The position numbers were made by a program, and so were the translations under genes. A model generated the notes under the pieces. It made no database searches. It was not told the DNA's origin and saw nothing but the letters and a program-made list of their open reading frames with translations. From Cyanobium sp. Tous-M-B4 (GTDB lineage: Bacteria; Cyanobacteriota; Cyanobacteriia; PCC-6307; Cyanobiaceae): a stretch of 64,000 nucleotides of DNA. Positions 44,296 through 52,586 of the stretch are shown here, in pieces; within the stretch, counting starts at the first letter, position 1, and each line of letters starts with the position of its first letter. The DNA is taken from the NCBI RefSeq assembly GCF_024345395.1, contig NZ_JAGQBA010000002.1:434001-498000 (forward strand), in the 5' to 3' direction.

Positions 44296-45396
44296 TCACC
44301 GGGTTTTAAATCGCCTTCCCTTCCATTCAACATGCCCTCGCTCGAGCTTGAAGATCGCGACGATGAACACCCCTAGAAAGAAAAGCACCGGGATCGGAAA
44401 GATCAGGTTGATCCAATGGAAGTGTCCTACCCGGCGGCTGAGCAGCAGCAACTGCACGGCAAAGGCTCCATAGATCAAAGCATTTGGGCCGATCGCGTGG
44501 GTCCCCACCAGTGGCCAGCCCAGCAAGGCGGCAGGCAGGCACCAGGCGGCCCAGAAGAGACCAGACAGCCACAGCAGCACCGCCAGCATCCAGGGCCAGC
44601 GCACTTCTCCGGCGGCCGTTGCAAAGTTCTTATCGAAGCCGTCCACCATGTCGGCCAAACCGCCCGGATACATGCGATAAGCGATTGAATCGCTGCCGAG
44701 CCAGGCGCTCACGGGCAGGCCCAGCTGCTCGTAGCGATGGGCTAGGAACCAATCCTCCACCACTTTGTCAGCCACTGCCTCATGGCCTCCGACCCGCAGA
44801 TAGTCGGCCCGGCTGCTCACCATCGCCGGACCGAAGGCGACCCCACAGCTCGGCCCCAGCCTTACCGCCATTAGCCCCACCAGGCTGAAAAGCAGAGAGA
44901 GCTGTTCGTAAGGCTTCTCGGTGCGGTGATATGGCTGTACCGACAGCAGCCCTCCTCGCTGCTCGTGTTGGGCGAGCAACCGCTGCAGGAACTGCGGGGC
45001 AGGCTCGGTGTCGGCGTCGAGAAAAACCAAAATATCCCCCCGGCTGGCCTGCACACCGTGGTGCAGAGCCCAGGTCTTTCCGCACCACCCTTCGGGAAGA
45101 GGAGGTGGCTGAATCACCTTGATCGCAAGCGTGCCAGCGCTCTGGCGGGCGACGGCGGCGGTGCCGTCGCTGGAGTCATCGTCGACCACGATCACTTCAT
45201 CGGGTCTGAGGATTTGGCAGCTAAGAGCCGCCAGCAGATTTGGCAGGGTCGCTGCCTCGTTACGGGCAGGTATCAGCACAGATACAGTCAGCTGCTGTAA
45301 CGATGTGCTCGCCGGGAGGGACGGCAGGCTCAAGGCCAGAATCCAGCCCAACAGCCAGCGCACTAGCAGCGACACCTCCAGCCAGCCAATTAACAC
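44296..45396 (-). CDS. Membrane GT2 glycosyltransferase, CrtQ/CruG-like
   Basis: A 366-residue protein with an N-terminal TM, a GT-A domain and three C-terminal TMs. The nucleotide-sugar motifs are VVDDDSSDGT and FLDADTEP. QPYHRTEKPYEQLSLLFSL, ADKVVEDWFLAHRY and the C-terminal HVEWKGRRFKT fit the family of 4,4'-diaponeurosporenoate glycosyltransferase (CrtQ) and the cyanobacterial carotenoid glycosyltransferase CruG. It probably puts sugar on a carotenoid or other lipid; the acceptor is not proven. Start is GTG 45396. A CrtO-like acyltransferase gene is about 5 kb away. Confidence 0.75.
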   Translation of the reverse strand: MLIGWLEVSLLVRWLLGWILALSLPSLPASTSLQQLTVSVLIPARNEAATLPNLLAALSCQILRPDEVIVVDDDSSDGTAAVARQSAGTLAIKVIQPPPLPEGWCGKTWALHHGVQASRGDILVFLDADTEPAPQFLQRLLAQHEQRGGLLSVQPYHRTEKPYEQLSLLFSLVGLMAVRLGPSCGVAFGPAMVSSRADYLRVGGHEAVADKVVEDWFLAHRYEQLGLPVSAWLGSDSIAYRMYPGGLADMVDGFDKNFATAAGEVRWPWMLAVLLWLSGLFWAAWCLPAALLGWPLVGTHAIGPNALIYGAFAVQLLLLSRRVGHFHWINLIFPIPVLFFLGVFIVAIFKLERGHVEWKGRRFKTR

Positions 45397-45652
45397 CCGG
45401 TGACCTGATGAGATTTTTCAGGTTAGGGAGAGGGGCTGGAACAAACCACCATTACCTGTCCCGTGTCAATCAGGTTGATGGGTGTCCAGTACCACTTTGT
45501 CGCTGGGCGCCCCACCTCGAGGCCCAACTCAACCATTAATTGCCCTCCTCCTGATGAACCGGTAATGCTCGTGGTTGGTAGATCTCTCCAGACTGCGGAT
45601 CCGATCGGTTTTGTTTAAAATAAGATGGCGGAAACCAAATCAGCTACTACCG

Positions 45653-45751
45653 ATGGATGGAAAATTATTTGTTGGCGGCTTGCTTTTGATTTTTTTATTC
45701 TTGTATGTAGGAGTTTATCTGTTGACCAGAGGCCTTGCCCCACCCGTCTAA
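45653..45751 (+). CDS. 32-residue single-span membrane protein
   Basis: ATG 45653 opens a frame that reads MDGKLFVGGL, then a hydrophobic span LLIFLFLYVGVYLL and the tail TRGLAPPV. Size and form (Met-Asp start, one helix, short Arg/Pro tail) are like the tiny subunits of photosystems, cytochrome b6f and NDH-1, but I cannot match it to a named subunit. No Shine-Dalgarno sequence is seen. A TAAGAT -10-like box lies about 30 bases upstream. It sits alone between divergent genes. Confidence 0.4.
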   Translation: MDGKLFVGGLLLIFLFLYVGVYLLTRGLAPPV

Positions 45752-45875
45752 ATCTGCTATTCGCCATGCTCTTAATTGGCTTCTGTCGTTGAGCTTGCTC
45801 AGCGATCGATTCTATTTATTAGGTGTGTCTCGCGGTGGGCAGAATTTAGCAGCTCTGCGCGAACTTCAGCATGAG

Positions 45876-46097
45876 CTAAAAGGTTTGCTTAGCTCTGCGG
45901 CGTTGCTGCCCGGCAAACAGCGCTGCACCCGTGGCAAGGAACACCAAGGCTTGCAGCAGTAGCAGAATGATCCCCAGTGCTGAGAAGGCAGTGATCCGGA
46001 TCTTGGCCTTGATCAACTGGGTGAGCAGCAATGCGATCGTGGCCTTTAATCCGAGAATCTGGGTTGTACTAAACACATAAAAGGGGTTTAAAAGCAT
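45876..46097 (-). CDS. small hypothetical membrane protein
   Basis: A 73-residue ORF from ATG 46097 with two hydrophobic helices (ILGLKATIALLLTQLI and ALGIILLLLQALVFLATGAA) and a basic tail (GQQRRRAKQ). It follows the exported bicupin gene on the same strand after 40 bases. The composition is plausible for a real membrane protein; no family recognised. Confidence 0.45.
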   Translation of the reverse strand: MLLNPFYVFSTTQILGLKATIALLLTQLIKAKIRITAFSALGIILLLLQALVFLATGAALFAGQQRRRAKQTF

Positions 46098-46137
46098 GGC
46101 GGTTCTGCTGATGCTCCCATCCTGCAGACCTTAGTGG

Positions 46138-47064
46138 CTATTTGTGGCCTGGTGCTGCACAGGTTGGTGCACCCGGTGCGCTTCCGGCCTTGCCTGGAGG
46201 GGCGTGCAGCTCCACGTGCTCTTGCTCGTTGGCATCGTTGCGGGCCACGATTGCAATGGCCTCCTCATTGGCGCTGAGATTCACCGGCATGTGGATAACG
46301 CCCGCTGGGATGAATATGAAGTCGCCGGTTTGGTTGACCACCGACCTCTCCAGGCACGGCCCGTAGAAGGTTTTAACGCGGCCAGCCAGCAAAAATATCG
46401 CCGATTCCGATCCCACATGGCTATGCGCTGCTGCCTGCCCACCAGGGGGAATCACCACCCTGTTCATCGACAGGCCGCGGGCACCGCTGTTGGCGCCGGA
46501 AATACCCACAAACTGTTTTAGTTTCTGCTTGCTGCTGCTGCTTGTCAGCGGCCGCACGGTGACGATCTCGTCCGCCGCCTTGTGGGGCTTCCCGTTGGGG
46601 GCAGAAGCCGCTGGCACCGTGATGGGGCTGCCCTTCGGTGCCACGTAAACCACCACGACCACCGCTGGCTCAGGACCCAGGCTGACTCCCCGGTGCACTT
46701 TGTTCACCATTTCGATTAGGGCCTGGCCCGCTTGCAGCGATTTGCTGGCGCCGTCGTCGCTTTCGACTCGCAAGTTTCCCTGCAGCAACACGCCGGCATT
46801 GATCACCGGATGGAGATGGCGGGGCAGGGTTACCCCGGCAGGCACCGTGATGCGCAGCACGGTTACTTCGGCTTGGATATCGTTGAGCTTGGGTAGTAGA
46901 TCCCCATTCCAGGAGCGATCGCTGCGGATTAAAGTTTCTACCTTCACGCCCAGGGCAACAGCGCTATGGCCGTCATCGGCGCGCGCATTTCCCATGCCCG
47001 TGCAAGTTGCCCAAGCCGCCAAGAACACCAGGGCCAGCAGCCCCAGCCTGGATTGTCTCTTCAA
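46138..47064 (-). CDS. Exported bicupin
   Basis: A 308-residue protein with a signal peptide (KRQSRLGLLALVFLAAWATC, likely cleavage after ARA near residue 29) and two cupin domains. Domain 1 has RHLHPVINAGVLLQGNLRV and domain 2 AAAHSHVGSESAIFLLAGRV with FIPAGVIHMPVNL. Metal ligands are only partly kept in domain 1. The fold suggests a periplasmic metal-binding enzyme or storage protein; the reaction is unknown. A Cys at residue 21 within WATC is not a good lipobox. Confidence 0.75.
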   Translation of the reverse strand: MKRQSRLGLLALVFLAAWATCTGMGNARADDGHSAVALGVKVETLIRSDRSWNGDLLPKLNDIQAEVTVLRITVPAGVTLPRHLHPVINAGVLLQGNLRVESDDGASKSLQAGQALIEMVNKVHRGVSLGPEPAVVVVVYVAPKGSPITVPAASAPNGKPHKAADEIVTVRPLTSSSSKQKLKQFVGISGANSGARGLSMNRVVIPPGGQAAAHSHVGSESAIFLLAGRVKTFYGPCLERSVVNQTGDFIFIPAGVIHMPVNLSANEEAIAIVARNDANEQEHVELHAPPGKAGSAPGAPTCAAPGHK

Positions 47065-47523
47065 GGGTGCCGAAGTAGCTGGTCTTAATCCTCGGCCCTA
47101 TTGAGCCTCAGATGTGAAGCTGCCTTCATGAAGTCTGATTTCCGCGGATGAAGAGCCATTGCGGCGGTGGTGTGGATAGTTGCCCTTTTGGCTTGGCCGA
47201 GAGATCGTGTGGACATCGGGATTCGGAGGCTCCACTGATGGAAGACACCCCCCCTGAGCATTTGCCAGGAGCGCGCTGACGATCCGGCCCCTGCTCCAAC
47301 ACTCTCGACGGATCTCTGACGTCTCTTGGCTGAAAAGCCTCCACCGCACCGCCCTAGGTGCCCCGGATTAATCGAGACGTCCCCCTAGTCACCTGGCCCC
47401 AGGTGCTTGCGTCAGCAGCTCCGCAGTACAACTGAAGACACCCGGATCTCACGATCTGATTGCTAACTAACTTGCGCCCAGCCGCGCCCCACCCCTTGGG
47501 CAGGCACCACGGCTGGGTCAACA
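47065..47523. other. gene-free stretch; possible small RNA or leader
   Basis: No coding gene is seen. The 3' part (about 47483-47520) can fold: CCCAGCCG and CGGCTGGG arms enclose a C-rich stretch ending CCCCTTGGGC. It is followed at once by a plus-strand terminator, so a short plus-strand transcript may end here. Confidence 0.4.
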
Positions 47524-47560
47524 GAAGCCCGGGGCTCGCGCTCCGGGCTTCCTAGCTTTT
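47524..47560 (+). terminator. plus-strand terminator-like hairpin just before beta-glucosidase
   Basis: Nine-bp perfect arms (GAAGCCCGG 47524-47532 and CCGGGCTTC 47543-47551) enclose a 10-base loop, then CTAGCTTTT. The T run ends one base before an ATG at 47561. This argues that translation of the glucosidase begins at ATG 47582. Confidence 0.65.
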
Positions 47561-47581
47561 ATGCCGCTGGGGAAGAAGGCC

Positions 47582-49771
47582 ATGCCTGCGCCACCAGAGA
47601 CTCACCAGCAGTCGATTGAGCGCCGGGCCCAAGAGCTGCTGGCCCAGGTCAGCCTTGCCGAGAAGCTGGCTCTTCTGGAGGGCGATACCGACTTTTGGCC
47701 AGGCATGGTCGATATCGCTAGCCGTGATGCTTCCCACGTCCATCCCTGGCCGGCGGGGGCGGTGCCGCGCCTGGGGCTAGCCGGTCTGCAGTTTGTTGAT
47801 GGCCCGCGGGGGGTGGTGCTCAAGGGTGGGGCGACTACCTTCCCGCCGCCGATTGCCCGCGGTGCCTGCTGGGACGTGGATTTGGAGGAGCGGATCGGCG
47901 AGGCTATGGCCCGCGAGGCCCGCAGTTTTGGGGCCAACTGGCTTGCGGCGGTGTGCGTCAACCTGCTCCGCCACCCAGGCTGGGGCCGGGCCCAGGAGAC
48001 CTACGGCGAAGATCCGGTGCTGCTCGGCGCCCTAGGGGCGGCGATGACCCGAGGCATCCAGCGCCACGCCGTGGCCTGCGTCAAGCATTTCGCCCTCAAC
48101 TCGATTGACAGCTCCCGCTTCCTGGTGGACGTGCAGGTGAGTGAGCGGGTGCTGCACGAGCTCTACCTGCCCCACTTCCGCGCCTGCGTGGAGGCCGGGG
48201 CCGGCTCGGTTATGAGCGCCTACAACCAGGTGAATGGCGAGTGGTGCGGTCAGCACCCCGCGCTGCTCAACGAAATCCTCAAGCTGCGCTGGGGATTCAG
48301 GGGATTCGTGGTCACTGACTTCATCTTCGGGGTGCGCGATGGCGTTGCCGCGGTGCGGGCCGGCCAGGACCTGGAAATGCCCTTCCGCATGATTTTTGCC
48401 GGTTGCCTGGCGGCTGCCGTTGCCGATGGTCGGCTGCCCCAGCAGCGCTTGGATGACGCCGTGCTGCGCCAGCTGCGGGCGCAGCTCGCCGTGCCCCCGG
48501 GTTCCTATCCCATCAGCCTGCGCGGCTGCGCCGAGCACCGGGCCCTGGCCCGGGAGGCTGCCACCAAGTCGATCGTGCTGCTCCAAAACGAATCTGCAGC
48601 TGCAGGCCCGTCCGCCCCCCCCCTGTTGCCCCTGGATCCGACCCGCTCGCTGGCGGTGATCGGCAGCCTGGCCGCTGTCGCCAACCTGGGCGATCGCGGC
48701 TCTTCCGACACCCGGCCAGAGCCCGGCGTGGTGGTCACGCCCTTGCAGGGGCTGCAGGCAGGGGCTGCACCGGGGGCTGTGCGTTATGCCAGCGGTGAGC
48801 GCCTGGCTGAGGCCACTGCCCTGGCCGCCAGCTGTGACGCGGCCCTGCTGGTACTGGGCCTCGACTGGCGCCTGGAGGGGGAGCACATCCATCCCGGCGA
48901 CATCGCGCCGATCCTGCGCCAGATACCGCCCCCCCATCCCCTGCTGGGGCGCTGGTGGCCGCCGGTGGCTCGGGCCATTGCCGCCATCACCAGCTACGGC
49001 TCGGCGCGTCAGGGGGGCGATTTCGCCGCCGGCGACCGCACCAACCTGGAGCTGCCCGCTGAGCAGGTGGCCTTGATCGAGGCCGTGCGGGCGGCAAACC
49101 CCCGCACAGTGGTGGTGTTGATGGGAGGTGGGGCAATCTTGATCGAGGCCTGGCGCCGTGCTGTGCCGGCGATCCTGCTGCTCTGGTATCCGGGTGAGCG
49201 GGGCGGTGAGTCCTTGGCCGACGTGGTGTTCGGCCAGGTGTCGCCCAGTGGCCGCCTGCCCTTCGCCATTCCCACCAGCGCCGACCACCTGCCTGATTTC
49301 GAGCCCCGGGCTCCCCAAGTGCGCTACGACCTCTGGCACGGCTACCGCCGCTTGCAGCGAGACGGCAATCCGGCTGCCTTCCCCTTCGGCTTTGGGCTCT
49401 CCTACTCAGAGCTGCGCCTCAGCCAGGCGGAGGCCGAGCTGCAGCCAAATCAAATTCGGCTGGCTGTAACTGCCCAAAATGCCGGCCTGCTGGCCAGTGA
49501 GGTTGTGGTGCAGGTGTACGCCGAACCGCCTGGGGTAGTGCTGGAGCGGCCTGAGCGCAGCCTGGTGGGCTTCGCTAGGGCGGCGCTGCAGCCAGGCGCC
49601 TGCCGGCGGCTTCAGCTGCTGATTCCGCTGCGTCAATTGGCCTATTTCGATGAAGTATCGAGCCACTTTTGGCTGGAGGCTGGCTGCCATCGCTTGCGGG
49701 TTGGCCAACACAGTGAAGATGGGGGGGTGCTGCTGGAGATCAATTGCGAGGCAAAGGATTTGGGCCCCTGA
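47582..49771 (+). CDS. Glycoside hydrolase family 3 beta-glucosidase-like
   Basis: A 729-residue enzyme that releases terminal beta-glucose or related sugars. The N-terminal (beta/alpha)8 domain has GLQFVDGPRGV, GRAQETYGEDPVLLG, ACVKHFALNSID and MSAYNQVNGEWCG. The nucleophile is D246 in FVVTDFIFG. The second domain (KSIVLLQNES, LAVIGSLAAV) and a C-terminal Fn3-like domain (VVVQVYAEPPG, LVGFARAAL) complete the usual GH3 order. No signal peptide, so it is cytoplasmic. ATG 47582 is preferred over ATG 47561: AAGAAGG precedes it and a terminator hairpin abuts the earlier codon. Confidence 0.9.
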   Translation: MPAPPETHQQSIERRAQELLAQVSLAEKLALLEGDTDFWPGMVDIASRDASHVHPWPAGAVPRLGLAGLQFVDGPRGVVLKGGATTFPPPIARGACWDVDLEERIGEAMAREARSFGANWLAAVCVNLLRHPGWGRAQETYGEDPVLLGALGAAMTRGIQRHAVACVKHFALNSIDSSRFLVDVQVSERVLHELYLPHFRACVEAGAGSVMSAYNQVNGEWCGQHPALLNEILKLRWGFRGFVVTDFIFGVRDGVAAVRAGQDLEMPFRMIFAGCLAAAVADGRLPQQRLDDAVLRQLRAQLAVPPGSYPISLRGCAEHRALAREAATKSIVLLQNESAAAGPSAPPLLPLDPTRSLAVIGSLAAVANLGDRGSSDTRPEPGVVVTPLQGLQAGAAPGAVRYASGERLAEATALAASCDAALLVLGLDWRLEGEHIHPGDIAPILRQIPPPHPLLGRWWPPVARAIAAITSYGSARQGGDFAAGDRTNLELPAEQVALIEAVRAANPRTVVVLMGGGAILIEAWRRAVPAILLLWYPGERGGESLADVVFGQVSPSGRLPFAIPTSADHLPDFEPRAPQVRYDLWHGYRRLQRDGNPAAFPFGFGLSYSELRLSQAEAELQPNQIRLAVTAQNAGLLASEVVVQVYAEPPGVVLERPERSLVGFARAALQPGACRRLQLLIPLRQLAYFDEVSSHFWLEAGCHRLRVGQHSEDGGVLLEINCEAKDLGP

Positions 49772-50242
49772 TCAGCCTTTGCCCAACAGGCGCTGCAGCC
49801 GCAGGCGGTTATAGCGCTGCACCCATAGGCAGGGCAGATTGAAGGCGGTAGCAAAGGCGAGGTTGATCAGCACCCCCGCCGGCGGTAGCCACAGGGGCGT
49901 GATGGTCCAGAAAAGCCACAGGGCCAGATGCACCAGCTCGGCTCGGCGAGTTTCCAGCACCAGCCGCTCCAGCTTGCGGCGCTCGCGGCTCACCAGGCTT
50001 GCCTTGGCGATCCCATTGGGCAGGGCGTGACCGGCATCGGGTAGCCAGGGCTTCCAGCGGCGGATCGCCAGCCGCTTTTCAAAGCCCTGTTGCTGTTCGC
50101 GCCAGGGCCGCCGCATAAACCAGTGCTCCCGCTCCAACCAAGCGGCTGGCAGCCTGTTGGCCAGGGAGCCCACCAGCAGGCTCCAGAGCAGCCAGCCCAG
50201 GGCGCTGGAGGAGGCTGTCATCAGCGGAGAAAGGTTTGTCAT
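49772..50242 (-). CDS. CrtO-like glycosyl-carotenoid acyltransferase
   Basis: A 156-residue protein from ATG 50242 with an N-terminal TM (ALGWLLWSLLVGSLANRL) and a C-terminal TM pair. RRWKPWLPDAGHALPNGIAK, LVLETRRAELVHLALW and NLPCLWVQRYNRLRLQRL match glycosyl-4,4'-diaponeurosporenoate acyltransferase, the last step of staphyloxanthin synthesis. Cyanobacteria do not make that pigment, so another glycosylated carotenoid or glycolipid is more likely. The ATGA overlap with the upstream lipase-like gene implies a shared unit. Converges with the glucosidase. Confidence 0.75.
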   Translation of the reverse strand: MTNLSPLMTASSSALGWLLWSLLVGSLANRLPAAWLEREHWFMRRPWREQQQGFEKRLAIRRWKPWLPDAGHALPNGIAKASLVSRERRKLERLVLETRRAELVHLALWLFWTITPLWLPPAGVLINLAFATAFNLPCLWVQRYNRLRLQRLLGKG

Positions 50243-50817
50243 CAGGGCCGCAGCAGTTCCTGGGCCAGTAAGTGCACCGATTTGGGAGCGCGCAGCAGCT
50301 GGGGATGGGCCCACACCGGCAGCATCTGGGTGCGGCCCACAGGCAGCACGGCCCGCCAGCCGGGCAGCACGGCTAGGTCGATGGCCGAATAAAAGCTGCA
50401 GCAGTCGATCCCGGCCAGGGCTTCGAGGTTGCCGTTGAGCTTGGTGAGCAGGGGGCTGCCCGATTTGAGGTCGGCGATTCCCGCCAGCAGGCGGCCCGGC
50501 CAGGGTTGGGCGGTGAGGGTGCCTTGCTGGGGACTCCCCACGCTGATGAAGCGCCTGGTGCGTCGTTGGCCGCCCAGCAGCTGGATCCAGGTGCGGGCGA
50601 TTACGCCGCCGATCGAAAAGCCCAGCAGATCAATGGGTTGCTCCAGCCCGAAGGCCGCTTCGATATGACAACCGAGTAGTTCGGCCGCCTCGGGGACGGG
50701 GGTGAGGCCAAACCGCAGCGGTAGCTCGGGGATTAACAGCGGTTGGCGCTTGTCCCCCAGGCAGCGCTTAAGCGCATTGAAAACCGCGGGGCTGTCGAGC
50801 AGCCCGTGCACCAGCAC
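50242..50817 (-). CDS. alpha/beta-hydrolase, lipase-like
   Basis: A 191-residue hydrolase beginning at GTG 50817 with LVHGLLDSPAVF (oxyanion segment). The nucleophile elbow is GFSIGG, followed by VGSPQQGTL; a late His lies in SVHLLAQ. It may act on lipid or wax esters. The start is odd: upstream in frame are ATPLV and the stop of the J-domain gene (50863-50865), with no ATG, GTG or TTG between. Either a minimal first strand is used, translation restarts, or a start codon was changed. It is coupled to the CrtO-like gene. Confidence 0.65.
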   Translation of the reverse strand: MLVHGLLDSPAVFNALKRCLGDKRQPLLIPELPLRFGLTPVPEAAELLGCHIEAAFGLEQPIDLLGFSIGGVIARTWIQLLGGQRRTRRFISVGSPQQGTLTAQPWPGRLLAGIADLKSGSPLLTKLNGNLEALAGIDCCSFYSAIDLAVLPGWRAVLPVGRTQMLPVWAHPQLLRAPKSVHLLAQELLRP

Positions 50818-50862
50818 CAGCGGGGTTGCATCGGCGATGGGACCACCATCCGATTCACTTAC

Positions 50863-51300
50863 TCAATCTGACCTTTCCACCACGGTGCTGCGGCCTAGCA
50901 GCAGATCCCGCGCCCCATTTACCCGTTGCATCGTGTCGTGACTGCCACCGCGGTCTGGGTGGTGTTCGGCGGCGGCGCTCTTCCAAGCCCGGTTGACGTC
51001 GTCGGCGCCGATGCGCCCGGCCAGGGGCAGGTGCAATCGCTGACGCGCCACGATCGCATCAAGATCGGGATGCTTACCCAAAGGGCCCCAGTCCGCTTTG
51101 CTCAGCGCGGGGCTGCGCTTTTTGCCTCCTTTGCGTCGTGCCTTGCTTTGGCCCGATCCACCGAATCCCCGCTGGGACTGGCTTGTCTCTTCTGCCGGCG
51201 CGGCGGCGGCCCGCGGCGATCGGGTCGCCACCAGACCGGTCAAATTGGCTTGCATGGTCTGGGGCATCAGCTCTGCCGCGATATATCCACTGTCCTTCAT
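50863..51300 (-). CDS. C-terminal J-domain protein
   Basis: A 145-residue protein whose C-terminal 60 residues form a J domain: GADDVNRAWKSAAAEHHPDR holds the HPD motif that stimulates Hsp70 ATPase. Residues 30-85 are a basic, Ser/Gly/Lys-rich linker (QSQRGFGGSGQSKARRKGGK). The placement of the J domain at the end is unlike DnaJ and suggests a specialised co-chaperone. ATG 51300. Partner Hsp70 is not in the window. Confidence 0.75.
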   Translation of the reverse strand: MKDSGYIAAELMPQTMQANLTGLVATRSPRAAAAPAEETSQSQRGFGGSGQSKARRKGGKKRSPALSKADWGPLGKHPDLDAIVARQRLHLPLAGRIGADDVNRAWKSAAAEHHPDRGGSHDTMQRVNGARDLLLGRSTVVERSD

Positions 51301-51333
51301 GGCCGGCTAGCCCCGTAGTGGCCTAGGCGACGC

Positions 51334-51783
51334 TCATCGCTGGCTAGGGGCGAGATAACGCTCGTAAAAAAGGCCAGATTCAATCGGCGTTTCAAAGGCC
51401 AGTCCGAGAAAAAAGGTGATGCCCTCCTGGGTGCGCCAAGCCAGCCGGGCTTCCATACGGTGGTCGAGACGTTCGTAGTGATCAAAAATTGTCAGCGTGA
51501 AGCTGTCGCCCGTTAGGCTTTCGATGGTGCTCTGGGTGAAAACGCACACTCCGCCTTCCCCCAAATCCCAGACCTTGATAATGCAGCGCACCCCGTCGCT
51601 GCCCACTAGCTCCCCTTGGAGAGCGCCACTTCCAAGGGGGGCAGGACGGCGGACGTAGGCCCGGCGGGGAGTGCCACGACGGTCCGAACCCTTGCTGGCA
51701 TCCCGGCGTGCTGCTCGGCGATCGCTTTCGCCGCGGCGGTCCCGGCCCGGTGCTCGGAAGGGAGGTTGGCTGTCATTGACCAT
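51334..51783 (-). CDS. PilZ-like domain protein
   Basis: A 149-residue protein with an Arg/Asp-rich N-terminus (RDRRGESDRRAARRD, DRRGTPRRAYVRR) and a beta-barrel region with DLGEGGVCVFTQ, which fits the DxSxxG motif of PilZ, then LAWRTQEGITFFLGLAFETP. An RxxxR motif (RRAYVRR) precedes it, as in c-di-GMP binders. It is a candidate effector for c-di-GMP made by the two GGDEF proteins in this window. DNA context: near J-domain gene on the same strand. Confidence 0.7.
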   Translation of the reverse strand: MVNDSQPPFRAPGRDRRGESDRRAARRDASKGSDRRGTPRRAYVRRPAPLGSGALQGELVGSDGVRCIIKVWDLGEGGVCVFTQSTIESLTGDSFTLTIFDHYERLDHRMEARLAWRTQEGITFFLGLAFETPIESGLFYERYLAPSQR

Positions 51784-51895
51784 TGGTCTGCGCCACCTGG
51801 CTTTGAGAAATAGCCATCTTTATCCTCGCAAGTGGTGTTGCTGAATGGGGTGTCGCCTCAGCCAGCCGCCCCGACTTGTTGATTAGTTTGCCGAG

Positions 51896-52537
51896 ATGCG
51901 CATTGCTGTTGCGATTTTGGTGGTCAGCGGCTTGCTGGCGGGGTGCTCCGGGGAGCGACCCACTTGGAAGGCTGCCAATGCCCTGGTGGTTGACTGCACA
52001 ACAGACAAGCAGCGCAGTTTTCACGTGCATCTTGCCGCTGACAGCCGCAACGCCACCGTGCTCAACGAGTTCAAAGACTCTGGAGACCACCTCAACGACA
52101 TGCGCGATGCCAGGCGTTCAGCAGGGACCTACCAGCTAGCGGGTTACCGCATTCAGATAGATCTTTTTCTCAAGGACGGTGCATTTGGTGAGGCCCAAGG
52201 GGAATTGGTGAAGCTTTTTATTGACCAACCCTCGATGGACTTCCAGCTGATTGCCCTGTCACCCGGGGGTGGACGATCCCAGCAGGCCAGGCTGCTGGCC
52301 CTAGGCCGTTGCGTCACCAGCCCCTACTCAGGCCTGGACGCCCACCAGCTCCACCCCAGTTCAGACAAGTTCACAACCAAAGCTTTGGCTGAGCAGCGGG
52401 CCCAGGCGCTCGGCTGTGAGGGCGCCCATGCCATGGGCTCGATCTGGATGCCTTGCGCTTCTGGAGCGTCTTATGACAAGGCTGCAGGCACTGCGGCCCA
52501 CCCAGTGTCAGATGGGTCTAAAATTAAGAAGAGGTGA
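51896..52537 (+). CDS. Lipoprotein with C-terminal DUF3721-like domain
   Basis: A 213-residue protein with a type II signal: AVAILVVSGLLAGC, so Cys17 would be lipid-anchored. The middle is unrecognised. The C-terminal 40 residues, LAEQRAQALGCEGAHAMGSI then WMPCASGASYDKA, match DUF3721, a short domain of unknown role found in marine cyanobacteria. Its 3' end overlaps out of frame an upstream extension of the PilZ gene that I do not use. Confidence 0.7.
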   Translation: MRIAVAILVVSGLLAGCSGERPTWKAANALVVDCTTDKQRSFHVHLAADSRNATVLNEFKDSGDHLNDMRDARRSAGTYQLAGYRIQIDLFLKDGAFGEAQGELVKLFIDQPSMDFQLIALSPGGGRSQQARLLALGRCVTSPYSGLDAHQLHPSSDKFTTKALAEQRAQALGCEGAHAMGSIWMPCASGASYDKAAGTAAHPVSDGSKIKKR

Positions 52538-52586
52538 GGCGCGCTTGGCGCGATCGGTCTGCTCTGGCCTGCGTTGTGGGGGTTTT

